Below, piece by piece: positions 25,227 to 32,102 of a stretch of 64,000 nucleotides of DNA (positions are counted from its first letter, which is position 1; every line of letters starts with the position of its first letter). The notes below the pieces were generated by a model. The model searched no databases and was not told the origin of the DNA. It saw nothing but the letters and a program-made list of their open reading frames with translations. A program made the position numbers and the translations under genes. This DNA is from Pseudarthrobacter siccitolerans (GTDB lineage: Bacteria > Actinomycetota > Actinomycetes > Actinomycetales > Micrococcaceae). Where the stretch lies: assembly GCF_030823375.1 (NCBI RefSeq), contig NZ_JAUSXB010000002.1, positions 1 through 64,000 of the forward strand, read 5' to 3'.

Positions 25227-26146
25227 GAGGCGTTCCTTTGTTCTGCAGCTTCCAAACGGGCCACCAATTCTTGTGCGACCCGGTGAAGATCCTCGGCCAC
25301 ATTTCCGGCCGATCTTGGCTGGCTTGGCCCCGCCTTAGCGGTTCCCCGAAGGACTTCGTACCACTTTGGTCCGGAGTTGACCTGTTCCTCCAGCTCATGG
25401 ACGAGAACTCCCCGTTCACGGACAGCCTGGGCAGGCGATTCGGCGTGGCGAACCATATTGTCAAAGAGCACATCGTCGGTGCCGAACGCATCGATGATGG
25501 CTTCCCGGACGGTGCGTTGGACGGATTTGGCCGACGAAGACGTGGCGGCAATGATCACGCCAAGGAGGTCAATGCCGGGATTAACGTCGATCACGGAGTC
25601 AAGCCGCTTTGCCACCCCGAGCAGACCTTCCCGGCCGCCGCGGTCCGTCTTGGTGGGCACGATGATTTGGGCAGCAGCGCCCAGTGCCGCCAGTTGGAGT
25701 GGTTCATTGCCCGGCGGGCAGTCAATGAAGATGATGTCGTATTGTTCAGCGACCGGAGACAGCGCTGCCGCCAACGCAAGTTTGGCTTTACGGGCATCCT
25801 TGCCGGCCAAGGAGACGAGGCCTGCTGCGGCTTGGTCGAGGTGAGCTCCCCCAGGTACCACGTCTAGGTTGTCCCGCACGTTCTTGAGCGGACTAAGCGG
25901 AGCACCGAACATCAGGCTCTGCGCCAACCCCATTCCATCGTCGTCCCGTTCCGTGTGGCGGTATCCGAGGTCAAGACCGAGGTTCCCCTGGGGATCGAAG
26001 TCCACCAGCAACACCCTCCAGCCTGAGATGGCGAGAAGTCCGCCCAGATTCGCGGTGAGGGTGGTTTTCAGTACGCCGCCCTTGCCGTTTACGAATGCGC
26101 AGACCCGGTCCAGGCCGGTCCTGTCGAATGGCTGATCTGTCTTCAT
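25223..26146 (-). CDS. parA: ParA-family partition ATPase
   Basis: Deviant Walker A NGKGGVLKTTLTANLG (residues 20-35) with both lysines, VLLVDFDPQGNLGLDLGY (Walker A'), IIFIDCPPGNEP (Walker B), and the ParA block QIIVPTKTDRGGREGLLG. It moves plasmid copies apart over the nucleoid using ATP. The short N-terminus before the P-loop (about 18 residues) marks a type Ib ParA, without the HTH of type Ia. ATG at 26146 is preceded by GGGGGA; a TTG further up is unlikely. Upstream is the 9-bp iteron array, probably both centromere and operator. Translationally coupled to the small partition protein. Confidence 0.93.
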   Translation of the reverse strand: MKTDQPFDRTGLDRVCAFVNGKGGVLKTTLTANLGGLLAISGWRVLLVDFDPQGNLGLDLGYRHTERDDDGMGLAQSLMFGAPLSPLKNVRDNLDVVPGGAHLDQAAAGLVSLAGKDARKAKLALAAALSPVAEQYDIIFIDCPPGNEPLQLAALGAAAQIIVPTKTDRGGREGLLGVAKRLDSVIDVNPGIDLLGVIIAATSSSAKSVQRTVREAIIDAFGTDDVLFDNMVRHAESPAQAVRERGVLVHELEEQVNSGPKWYEVLRGTAKAGPSQPRSAGNVAEDLHRVAQELVARLEAAEQRNAS

Positions 26147-26156
26147 GTCCCCCAAC

Positions 26157-26283
26157 TTACTGTCATTACTGTCATTACTGGTGTTGCTGGCAATCGTGTC
26201 CGTTACTTTTATTACTGGTTATACTGACATTGCATGTTTTACAAGTATTACTGGCGTTGACAGTGTTGCAAGTGTTGCTGTCA
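26157..26283. repeat. 9-bp iteron array (centromere/operator, possibly part of oriV)
   Basis: Four contiguous 9-mers (TTACTGTCA, TTACTGTCA, TTACTGGTG, TTGCTGGCA) at 26157-26192, a 10-bp break, then nine more in exact phase from 26203 to 26283 (TTACTTTTA, TTACTGGTT, ATACTGACA, TTGCATGTT, TTACAAGTA, TTACTGGCG, TTGACAGTG, TTGCAAGTG, TTGCTGTCA). The run fills the gap between the parA start and the rep stop. AT-rich against its surroundings. Similar clusters lie at 24826 and 39649. Best read as the binding array of the small partition protein and operator of parA. Confidence 0.8.
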
Positions 26284-26306
26284 ATACAACTTTGGATCCT
26301 CGGTGT

Positions 26307-28160
26307 CTATGCCGCGAACCATAGAGCCGCATCATCAGGCGGTATCCAGTGGTCTTCCCGCTCAGCGTCGTGAAAGTCAGACTCACTCACCTGGACGTCC
26401 AGAAACCGATCCAGGTAAGCGTGCCAAGCCGCGCGTTCGCGTCGGTTGCGACTGATCTGGGATGCGTAGTCCTCCATTACGCCCAGGCGTTCCGCGAGGG
26501 CGCGAAGGCCCACTGTGGCGGTTATTTTCCAGCGCCGGTCGTCACGTTGGATCATGCCCAGACCCTCCATTGCGGCGAGAGCCTTGTCGACGGTTGAACG
26601 GCTGATTCCGCTGTTTCGTATGAGTTCTGCGGTGGTGGGGGAGTGGCGGCCGCGTTCCATGTTTTCGTAGACGATGGCTGCTGCATCACCGAGTGCCCGG
26701 AATACCGGCCGGATGGCGTGAATTTTCCCTTTCCGCCAGGTGAGTTCACGGGCCAGCATCTGAAAATGCTCCGGAAGTTGGATAAGGTACACGTCCGCTG
26801 CTTTACGGCGGGCGTCGGCAACTTTAGTAAGGATGCCGTCTGAGGCTTGGACCAGCACTGGTAGGAGTCGGGCAATGGTCACATGGTGCTTCCCCATTGC
26901 TGCGGCCAGTGTGCGACATCCAACGTCAAGCAGGTCGGTCTCCTTCGTCCTCATATAGGCGAGAAGTGCCCGGATGAGGAAGCGCAAGCTGAGGCCTTCA
27001 CGGCCGCGATCTTTGAGCCGATGGTCCAGTACCGCGTAGAGCACGTTTTCCAGGTCGTTCACGAGCTGGTGTATTGCAGCTGGGCTGGAGTTGGGTGCCC
27101 CCCCTGTGGGGTTCTTGGGGCTTGTGTTGTTAATACGGGCACTGATTTTCCCGGTTCTGCTGGAGCCGGGTTTTTGGCTCGTGCCAGCGTTAATAAAGGC
27201 CTGGGCCTTGGCCCATTCGAGGGGGAGGAGCCGTAGCTGCTTTGAGGGCGTACCGTAAAGAGCTGCCAGCCCTGGGAACTGGCCGGTCAGTTCGTTCTGG
27301 ACGTCCTCTAGGGACCATCCGCAGGCAGCGAAGTGATTCAGCACGCCCATGCGGGCCTCTGACGGGCTGGCATATTTGGCCGTGTCGTATAGCCCGGTAC
27401 GCGCAATCCGGCGCAGTGGAGTCTCGCTGCGCCCACCGATGGGCAGATGGACCGCGGCCGCCGCCCGTGCTGCAGTTGCGGCTCTGGCCTGGCGTTCCTT
27501 GATGACCGTGTTGCGTGCCAGTTCAGGAGCCAAGGCTGCTCTCAGTGCCCCTATAGCGCGAGGGGAGTTCCGGACGCGGAGGATGGCGTATGCCTGGGAC
27601 AGGGGAGTGATGAGGGTTTGGTGACCGCCTGCCTTGTGAGCGGAACCGGGGACACGGATGCATCCGTCCGTGATGTTCTGGTGGGGGCTGGGGTCCAGGC
27701 TTGCGGCCAGAAGGCCGAGGGCTTCAATGAGGCCGCGGGCTTCTGCAGCGGTGAGGCGCTGCTGAAGGGGGATGTAGATATGTCGGCCGCCGCTGGGGGA
27801 GAAGTCTTCCACGAACCCGACGTTGGCTTCGGCCAGAAGCTTCCTAAGACGTGCGGCGTCCGACTCGACGACGCCTTTCAGCGCCTTGGATGTGTCCAGG
27901 TCAATGCAGAGGGTGGAGACGGAGCCATCCGCGCCGTGGATCATCACCGCTGCGGGGCGGTCAGGAAGAGACTTCGTGATCCTCGGCTGGGTTGCCGGCC
28001 GCGGGTACTGGAACCTGGTGCCTATCCATCGCCCCAGGCGGTAGGACGGTTGGCCGGCGATCAGGGGGGCAAGGACCCAAGCCTGCTGGGGAGTGGTTTG
28101 CCCCACGACACCCTCACGTGCGTGCGTTGACGCGGAATTGACTTCCGGTACCATAGACAT
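26307..28160 (-). CDS. Plasmid replication initiator with archaeo-eukaryotic primase (AEP) domain
   Basis: Residues 70-190 show the AEP core: LCIDLDTSK (metal-binding Asp 87 and 89), SPSGGRHIYIPL (SxH motif, His 127) and DGCIRVPGSAHKAGGHQTLI (third acidic residue and basic loop). Residues 350-600 are helical with two winged-helix-like parts (TLAAAMGKHHVTIARLLPVL; GISRSTVDKALAAMEGLGMI), probably for origin binding. This matches the primase-type Rep proteins of actinobacterial plasmids. ATG at 28160 has GAAGGAG upstream. The C-terminal end borders the iteron array. A 15-bp palindrome lies 30 bp upstream and may be its operator. Confidence 0.88.
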   Translation of the reverse strand: MSMVPEVNSASTHAREGVVGQTTPQQAWVLAPLIAGQPSYRLGRWIGTRFQYPRPATQPRITKSLPDRPAAVMIHGADGSVSTLCIDLDTSKALKGVVESDAARLRKLLAEANVGFVEDFSPSGGRHIYIPLQQRLTAAEARGLIEALGLLAASLDPSPHQNITDGCIRVPGSAHKAGGHQTLITPLSQAYAILRVRNSPRAIGALRAALAPELARNTVIKERQARAATAARAAAAVHLPIGGRSETPLRRIARTGLYDTAKYASPSEARMGVLNHFAACGWSLEDVQNELTGQFPGLAALYGTPSKQLRLLPLEWAKAQAFINAGTSQKPGSSRTGKISARINNTSPKNPTGGAPNSSPAAIHQLVNDLENVLYAVLDHRLKDRGREGLSLRFLIRALLAYMRTKETDLLDVGCRTLAAAMGKHHVTIARLLPVLVQASDGILTKVADARRKAADVYLIQLPEHFQMLARELTWRKGKIHAIRPVFRALGDAAAIVYENMERGRHSPTTAELIRNSGISRSTVDKALAAMEGLGMIQRDDRRWKITATVGLRALAERLGVMEDYASQISRNRRERAAWHAYLDRFLDVQVSESDFHDAEREDHWIPPDDAALWFAA

Positions 28161-28189
28161 CAGTTACTCCTTCGGGGGAACGACAAAAT

Positions 28190-28204
28190 CCACCCACTGG
28201 GTGG
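28190..28204. promoter_or_regulatory. Palindrome upstream of rep
   Basis: CCACCCA-C-TGGGTGG, perfect 7-bp arms with one central base, 30 bp before the rep ATG. A likely operator limiting rep expression. Confidence 0.5.
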
Positions 28205-28218
28205 GTGTTTGGATAAAA

Positions 28219-28254
28219 GTTCAGATCGAATCCCGCCAAGAACGAGATCTGAAC
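28219..28254. repeat. Inverted repeat upstream of rep
   Basis: Arms GTTCAGATC (28219-28227) and GATCTGAAC (28246-28254), 9 bp, 18-nt loop. It could be an mRNA hairpin in the rep leader (copy control) or part of the terminator region for the small gene upstream. Confidence 0.4.
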
Positions 28255-28266
28255 TAAATACTTAAC

Positions 28267-28292
28267 GAAGGCCCGCCTCTGTGCGGGCCTTC
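28267..28292 (-). terminator. Intrinsic terminator after the small DNA-binding gene
   Basis: Perfect 10-bp arms GAAGGCCCGC (28267-28276) / GCGGGCCTTC (28283-28292), 6-nt loop, A/T-rich on both sides. It insulates rep from the gene ending at 28299. Confidence 0.85.
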
Positions 28293-28298
28293 AGTTAT

Positions 28299-28544
28299 TT
28301 AACTGGCCTTCGGTATAGGCAGCGCTCCCTGGTCCCTGTAGTCGTCAATGTCATCCCACAGCGGCAGCCCGCGGGCATCCAAAGGGATACCAAGCAGGAG
28401 CCGTTCGGTGACGAGACCTTTGGAAAGATTGGTATGGGCGGACACACGGTCCACCAAGTCCTTAGCGGACTTTGAGACGTCAACACGCAGAATCACGTTG
28501 TCTAGGCCTGTGCCTCTGGGACGACGGGTTTTGGATGCGCTCAT
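28299..28544 (-). CDS. Small ribbon-helix-helix-like DNA-binding protein, 81 aa
   Basis: From ATG 28544: MSASKTRRPRGTGLDNVILR, then VDVSKSAKDLVDRVSAHTNL and SKGLVTERLLLGIPLDARGL. A basic N-terminus followed by a strand (NVILRVDVS) and two helices is the ribbon-helix-helix order. A perfect palindrome lies 12 bp upstream of the ATG, in the place of an autoregulatory operator. No ribosome site is clear; the longer frame to 28604 would run through the palindrome and is less likely. It may control the rep operon or its own gene. Followed by a terminator, so monocistronic. Confidence 0.7.
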   Translation of the reverse strand: MSASKTRRPRGTGLDNVILRVDVSKSAKDLVDRVSAHTNLSKGLVTERLLLGIPLDARGLPLWDDIDDYRDQGALPIPKAS

Positions 28545-28555
28545 GCTGGCGAGTC

Positions 28556-28575
28556 TAACCGTACGGGTACGGTTA
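28556..28575. promoter_or_regulatory. Perfect 20-bp palindrome, operator of the small DNA-binding gene
   Basis: TAACCGTAC-GG-GTACGGTTA: 9-bp perfect arms, 12 bp upstream of the ATG at 28544. The short spacing to the start and the RHH-like product point to negative autoregulation. Confidence 0.7.
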
Positions 28576-28730
28576 AATCGGCTGGGTGGCGCAGCGTGTC
28601 GCATCGTTTACCTCTCTGACATGGGGAAATGACAGATGCGCGCCGCGTGACAAGCAGAGATAAGGGTGCCTTGATATGGTTTGCCCTTGCCTGATTAGTC
28701 CGGTCAGGCGCTGAAATCCATACTACACAT

Positions 28731-28749
28731 CACTGAAATAATTTCAGTG
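28731..28749. promoter_or_regulatory. Palindromic operator copy 2
   Basis: CACTGAAAT-A-ATTTCAGTG, 9-bp perfect arms, 25 bp upstream of the ImmA-type protease gene. Same core as 24760 and 31448. Confidence 0.8.
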
Positions 28750-28774
28750 GCATGTTCACCTGAGTGGGAAGCTG

Positions 28775-29266
28775 ATGGCGAACCAATTGTTAGAACCTAC
28801 GGAGTTGTCCCTGCGGACGATCCAGTCCTTGCAGCTGCCGGCATCTCCTACCCTCCCGCACCTCATCACCGCAGTAGAGCGGGCTTACGGCAAACCGTTG
28901 GAGTTTGACGAAGTAGCGGACGACGTTCTGGCGGATGGCGTTACCGGGCGTTGGGTCGACATGCCGGAGCGGGGTCTCATTCAGTACCGTCGCGGTCACG
29001 CGTTCTGGTGCCGGCACGTGATTCTGCACGAGTTCGGGCACATTCTGTTGGGGCACAAGGGTGAACCAGCGGACGGCCTTCAGTCGGCAGGATTCTTTTC
29101 GGGGGTCGGGAAGCGGCGAGGGATCAGTTGGATGTGCCGGCCGGCGGCCATTCCTCTGGAAGAGGCCGAGCAGGCGGCCGAAAATCTCGCCTATGCATTG
29201 GCTCAACGGCTGGTAGCAGGGCCGGGCTCGCGCGTCTCCGACGCAGAGCGGATTTTTGGGCTGTGA
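28775..29266 (+). CDS. ImmA/IrrE-family metallo-endopeptidase
   Basis: Zinc motif HVILHEFGHILLGHKG (HExxH) near residues 85-100, and downstream EEAEQAAENLAYALAQRL with the third-ligand Glu, as in ImmA/IrrE (DUF955) proteins. In ICEs such as ICEBs1, ImmA cuts the Xre-type repressor ImmR to start transfer; in actinobacteria the family often sits next to EspR-like regulators. Length (163 aa) is normal. First gene of a four-gene rightward cluster that ends with an EspR-like regulator; its stop overlaps the next start (GTGA). The operator palindrome before it suggests it is controlled by the regulator it may cleave. Family sure, target inferred. Confidence 0.85.
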   Translation: MANQLLEPTELSLRTIQSLQLPASPTLPHLITAVERAYGKPLEFDEVADDVLADGVTGRWVDMPERGLIQYRRGHAFWCRHVILHEFGHILLGHKGEPADGLQSAGFFSGVGKRRGISWMCRPAAIPLEEAEQAAENLAYALAQRLVAGPGSRVSDAERIFGL

Positions 29267-30261
29267 TTCAGGCGGCATTCTGGTTGTTAGCTGTTGTCTT
29301 CGCGGCCCGGTTGTACCTGGTAGCCCGGCACAACGCATCGACGGCGTTCCTGGGAGCAACTGGCGTCGGCGTCGTGGGCCTCTTCTGTACCGGTCAAATC
29401 GTCCCGGAGAGTACCCTTGACGCTTTGATCGGTGGGACAAACTGGCTTCACTTGGTGAGGAACCTCCTGGTTACCGCAGCCGTGTGGCTTGTCCGGGAAG
29501 GCGTGTTCAGTGCCCTGTCCGCAGAACCCAAGACCCAGCGCCGCACGACGCACCGGCCTCTGTTCCTTGCTGTACTCCTCCTGGCAATAGCTGTCCCCTT
29601 CACCCAGCAAGCATTCGTCCCGACAACTGACGCCTTCATCCCGGAAACCATTCACCAGCCGGCGGTGTATATCTATGCAACGGTCTACATGGCGATCCTT
29701 GGATCCCTAGGCCTGTCGGTTCTAAGAGTGAGCATTGGTCCGCGTGATAGCCGCACGGTTCTGGCCAGCGCCACCGTAGTCGGTGTGGGAATGGGCCTTA
29801 TGGTTCTTGGCTGCCTCGACGAAATCATCTACATGACCCTCCGCTTCGCAGGAGTGGATGGCCCCCTCGCAGGTGTCACGTATTTGCTGTTCACCCCCCT
29901 CTTCTACAGCGGAATCTTGCTCACATCCCTGGGACTCGGCATACCGCCAATGGTGCGGCTCTGGCGCAGGCTGGCCCTCGTGGATCGTTTCTGGATTCTC
30001 GTGCTCAATGGCAAGTTTCCTGCCGTGAGAAGTGAAGGGAAATCTCCGGAGGCACGTTTTTCGTTCGCGGCCGACGTCCTGGGGCCTCACCCGTCGGAGC
30101 GGCTGTACACCTTGGTTATCGCCATTGGTGATCTTCGCGCTGCGGGCCAGCAAGCAGCTTATTCCCCATCCGCTGAGAGGGCCCTTGTCCTGGCTCAGCG
30201 GCGGCTGACCAACACACTCGAGCCCCTTGGGCTGGAGCTTACGAAAAGGGCGGAAGTTTAG
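29263..30261 (+). CDS. MAB_1171c/DUF6545-like multi-pass membrane protein
   Basis: About seven hydrophobic segments in the first 230 residues (AAFWLLAVVFAARLYLVARH, LFLAVLLLAIAVPFTQQAFV, SATVVGVGMGLMVLGCLDEI, YLLFTPLFYSGILLTSLGLG among them), then a cytosolic helical tail (LYTLVIAIGDLRAAGQQA). This is the layout of the MAB_1171c family, of unknown function, which in actinobacteria travels with ImmA-type proteases and EspR-like regulators. Start GTG at 29263 overlaps the ImmA stop (GTGA). It may sense or export a signal that controls the protease and regulator; this is inference from linkage. Confidence 0.75.
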   Translation: MIQAAFWLLAVVFAARLYLVARHNASTAFLGATGVGVVGLFCTGQIVPESTLDALIGGTNWLHLVRNLLVTAAVWLVREGVFSALSAEPKTQRRTTHRPLFLAVLLLAIAVPFTQQAFVPTTDAFIPETIHQPAVYIYATVYMAILGSLGLSVLRVSIGPRDSRTVLASATVVGVGMGLMVLGCLDEIIYMTLRFAGVDGPLAGVTYLLFTPLFYSGILLTSLGLGIPPMVRLWRRLALVDRFWILVLNGKFPAVRSEGKSPEARFSFAADVLGPHPSERLYTLVIAIGDLRAAGQQAAYSPSAERALVLAQRRLTNTLEPLGLELTKRAEV

Positions 30262-30882
30262 GTGGCTACAGACACCCAATACGCAGCAGTGGTTACACCT
30301 TCGATGATTCAGCGCTTGGCGCGCATATCAACGGAAGTGGCGCAGCCGCCCCTTGTTCTCTCGCTGCTGCTCATCCTTGCTGCAGTGCGCGACGGTGGAG
30401 GGATCACGTCTCTGCTGCCTGGACTCGTGGCGGCCGTAACCATTTGTTTGGCGCCCCTACTGGTGGTGGTGATTCTTGCCCGCCGCGGCACACTCACGGA
30501 CCACCATGTGGGAGACAAGAAGCAGCGCCGCCCTGTCATGCTTTGGACCCTGGCATCAGCCCTTGTTGGCTGCGGGATACTGACATTGATCAACACTCCG
30601 GTAACTGTTTGGGCGCTGATTACGGGCATTCTCGGCGGAATCCTTGCACTCATTATTGTCAGCCCCTTCTGGAAAGTGTCCGGCCACGCCATGACGCTAG
30701 GGGGCGCGACGGTTTCCTCAGCGATGCTCTTCGGAGTCTGGTCAATCCCTTTCGTCATCGCTGCGCCTTTGGTGTGCTGGTCACGGGTGTATTTGAAGGA
30801 TCACACGTTGTCGCAGGTCATAACCGGTTTCCTGACAGGACTCGTCGTATTCGGATCAGCCTGCGTGCTGATTCTGAACTGA
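30262..30882 (+). CDS. PAP2-family membrane phosphatase
   Basis: Six hydrophobic segments and the PAP2 motifs in weak form: DKKQRRP (KxxxxxxRP), SGHAM (PSGH place) and SRVYLKDHTLSQV (SRxxxxxHxxxD with Gln for the final Asp). The enzymes remove phosphate from membrane lipid phosphates. The D-to-Q change may lower or alter activity. GTG at 30262 starts directly after the TAG of the membrane protein, so the pair is translated together. A lipid phosphatase inside a plasmid control cluster is unusual and may act on a lipid-linked signal or the cell envelope during transfer. Confidence 0.7.
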   Translation: MATDTQYAAVVTPSMIQRLARISTEVAQPPLVLSLLLILAAVRDGGGITSLLPGLVAAVTICLAPLLVVVILARRGTLTDHHVGDKKQRRPVMLWTLASALVGCGILTLINTPVTVWALITGILGGILALIIVSPFWKVSGHAMTLGGATVSSAMLFGVWSIPFVIAAPLVCWSRVYLKDHTLSQVITGFLTGLVVFGSACVLILN

Positions 30883-30977
30883 CATAGTATTTTCTCTAAA
30901 CGTTCAGGGTCCCCAGTTTTGGAACAGCAGACACCGGTACAACGAACGGCACACGTGCGGCTCCGAGAGCAGGAAAA

Positions 30978-31436
30978 ATGACTGAGGGCACCAACCCCGT
31001 TGATAGCAGGACAGACCGGGAGGTCTTGGCGTCCAAGCTACAACTCCTTCTCGACATAGTGCATGCCAAAGATGCTGACACCTTCACTTACGAGGAGATA
31101 CGAGCCGGTCTAGCCGAACAGGGCTTCAATCTGACGAAGACCCGTTGGCATCGACTCCTCGCCGGCTCTCCGGACAACCGGTGGGACCCCGAACTGCTGA
31201 AGGCTCTCGCGTACTTCTTCGACGTGGACCCCGACTACCTGCTGCAGCGCAGCGGCCCCGTTCCCGAGCGAGTGGAAGCCGAACTACGGCTCATTGAAGC
31301 GTTGCGAATTTCAGAGGTCGAACATTTTGCGGCACGTGTCCTCGGGGAAGTGAACATCGAAGCAGTCCGCGCAGTGACGAAGGCACTCAGAAACCTCCCG
31401 ACGCGGACCCAGGATGAGGGCACCACGGCCAACTGA
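30978..31436 (+). CDS. EspR-like helix-turn-helix regulator
   Basis: Residues 15-85 have an Xre/EspR-type HTH (TYEEIRAGLAEQGFNLTKTR, WHRLLAGSPDNRWDPELLKA then LAYFFDVDPDYLL), and the C-terminal third is a helical dimerisation part (EAELRLIEALRISEVEHFAA). EspR of mycobacteria has the same two-part plan and binds distant sites. In elements with an ImmA-type protease this is the expected repressor. ATG at 30978 is preceded by AGGA. A copy of the ACTGAAAT palindrome lies 12 bp after its stop, and two more lie before the protease gene and the methylase-helicase, so it is the first candidate to bind them. Confidence 0.8.
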   Translation: MTEGTNPVDSRTDREVLASKLQLLLDIVHAKDADTFTYEEIRAGLAEQGFNLTKTRWHRLLAGSPDNRWDPELLKALAYFFDVDPDYLLQRSGPVPERVEAELRLIEALRISEVEHFAARVLGEVNIEAVRAVTKALRNLPTRTQDEGTTAN

Positions 31437-31447
31437 AAGAAATTCAC

Positions 31448-31466
31448 TACTGAAATAATTTCAGTA
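31448..31466. promoter_or_regulatory. Palindromic operator copy 3
   Basis: TACTGAAAT-A-ATTTCAGTA, 9-bp perfect arms, between the EspR-like gene (ends 31436) and the convergent ArsR-like gene (ends 31576). It is not in front of any convincing gene, so it may act as a distal or looping site. Confidence 0.75.
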
Positions 31467-31575
31467 AGATTGGTACATGCGCCGCTACCCGCAGGCTGCC
31501 GGAAAACATTCTTCCGGCCGGCCTGATTATCACCACACCGCCAATGGCAGCGGTGGAGCTAGCGACACGGGGCTT

Positions 31576-31905
31576 CTAGCCGGCTTCCGGAACCACACCC
31601 AAAGCTTCGCCAAGCATTTTGTAGCGCCGCAGGACTTCTTCGCGCTCCAGCAGATACTGAACCCGCATCCCGTTCCGCTCTTCGGTTGCCGGTGGGTCCT
31701 GGCTTGTGATGCCTGCCTCGGTGAGCAGTTGCAAATTGTGCTTTGCCGTCGCTACGCCGATATTGAGGCCTGCCGCCACCTCACCCCGGGTTGCGGGACC
31801 ATTTTGTGCCAGAAACCCAATGATGGCCACTCGGGTCAGGTTCCCGAACGCGCTAATGACCGGCTCCAAGTGAGCCGTTGTCTTCGGATGGGCGTACCTG
31901 GGCAT
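31576..31905 (-). CDS. ArsR-like winged-helix regulator, 109 aa
   Basis: Winged-helix pattern: ISAFGNLTRVAIIGFLAQNG, PATRGEVAAGLNIGVATAKH, NLQLLTEAGITSQDPPATEE and RVQYLLEREEV as the wing and last strand. No metal-binding CxC motif is seen, so it is not a classical metal sensor. ATG at 31905 is preferred over an upstream TTG at 31947. Divergent from the transfer operon, whose first codons lie 135 bp to the right, so it is well placed to repress that promoter. Confidence 0.75.
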   Translation of the reverse strand: MPRYAHPKTTAHLEPVISAFGNLTRVAIIGFLAQNGPATRGEVAAGLNIGVATAKHNLQLLTEAGITSQDPPATEERNGMRVQYLLEREEVLRRYKMLGEALGVVPEAG

Positions 31906-32039
31906 ACCTGCAATCTTGCCGTACCCGCACGTGTGCTCGCATGACAATACGGTAGCGGCTAATTAAATTGCCCGCTATGCTCGGGGTAGAAGCTGTTCGT
32001 CTTCAGCGCGAAGACCATTTCAAATTGGGGGAAAGCACG

Positions 32040-32102
32040 ATGACCACGTTGCGGTTTGCCGCCCGCTGGCCCACCAGGTACTGCACAAAGGGCCTGTCGT
32101 AA
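32040..32102 (+). CDS. Possible 20-aa leader peptide of the transfer operon
   Basis: ATG at 32040 with GGGGGAAAG 5 nt upstream encodes MTTLRFAARWPTRYCTKGLS; its TAA overlaps the ATG of the hydrolase gene (TAATG). The overlap suggests translational coupling. It could equally be chance. Confidence 0.4.
   Translation: MTTLRFAARWPTRYCTKGLS

Noticed and set aside
31477..31944. 155-codon frame right after operator copy 3
   Set aside because: It would explain the operator, but it is antisense to a clear winged-helix regulator and has no protein-like pattern.
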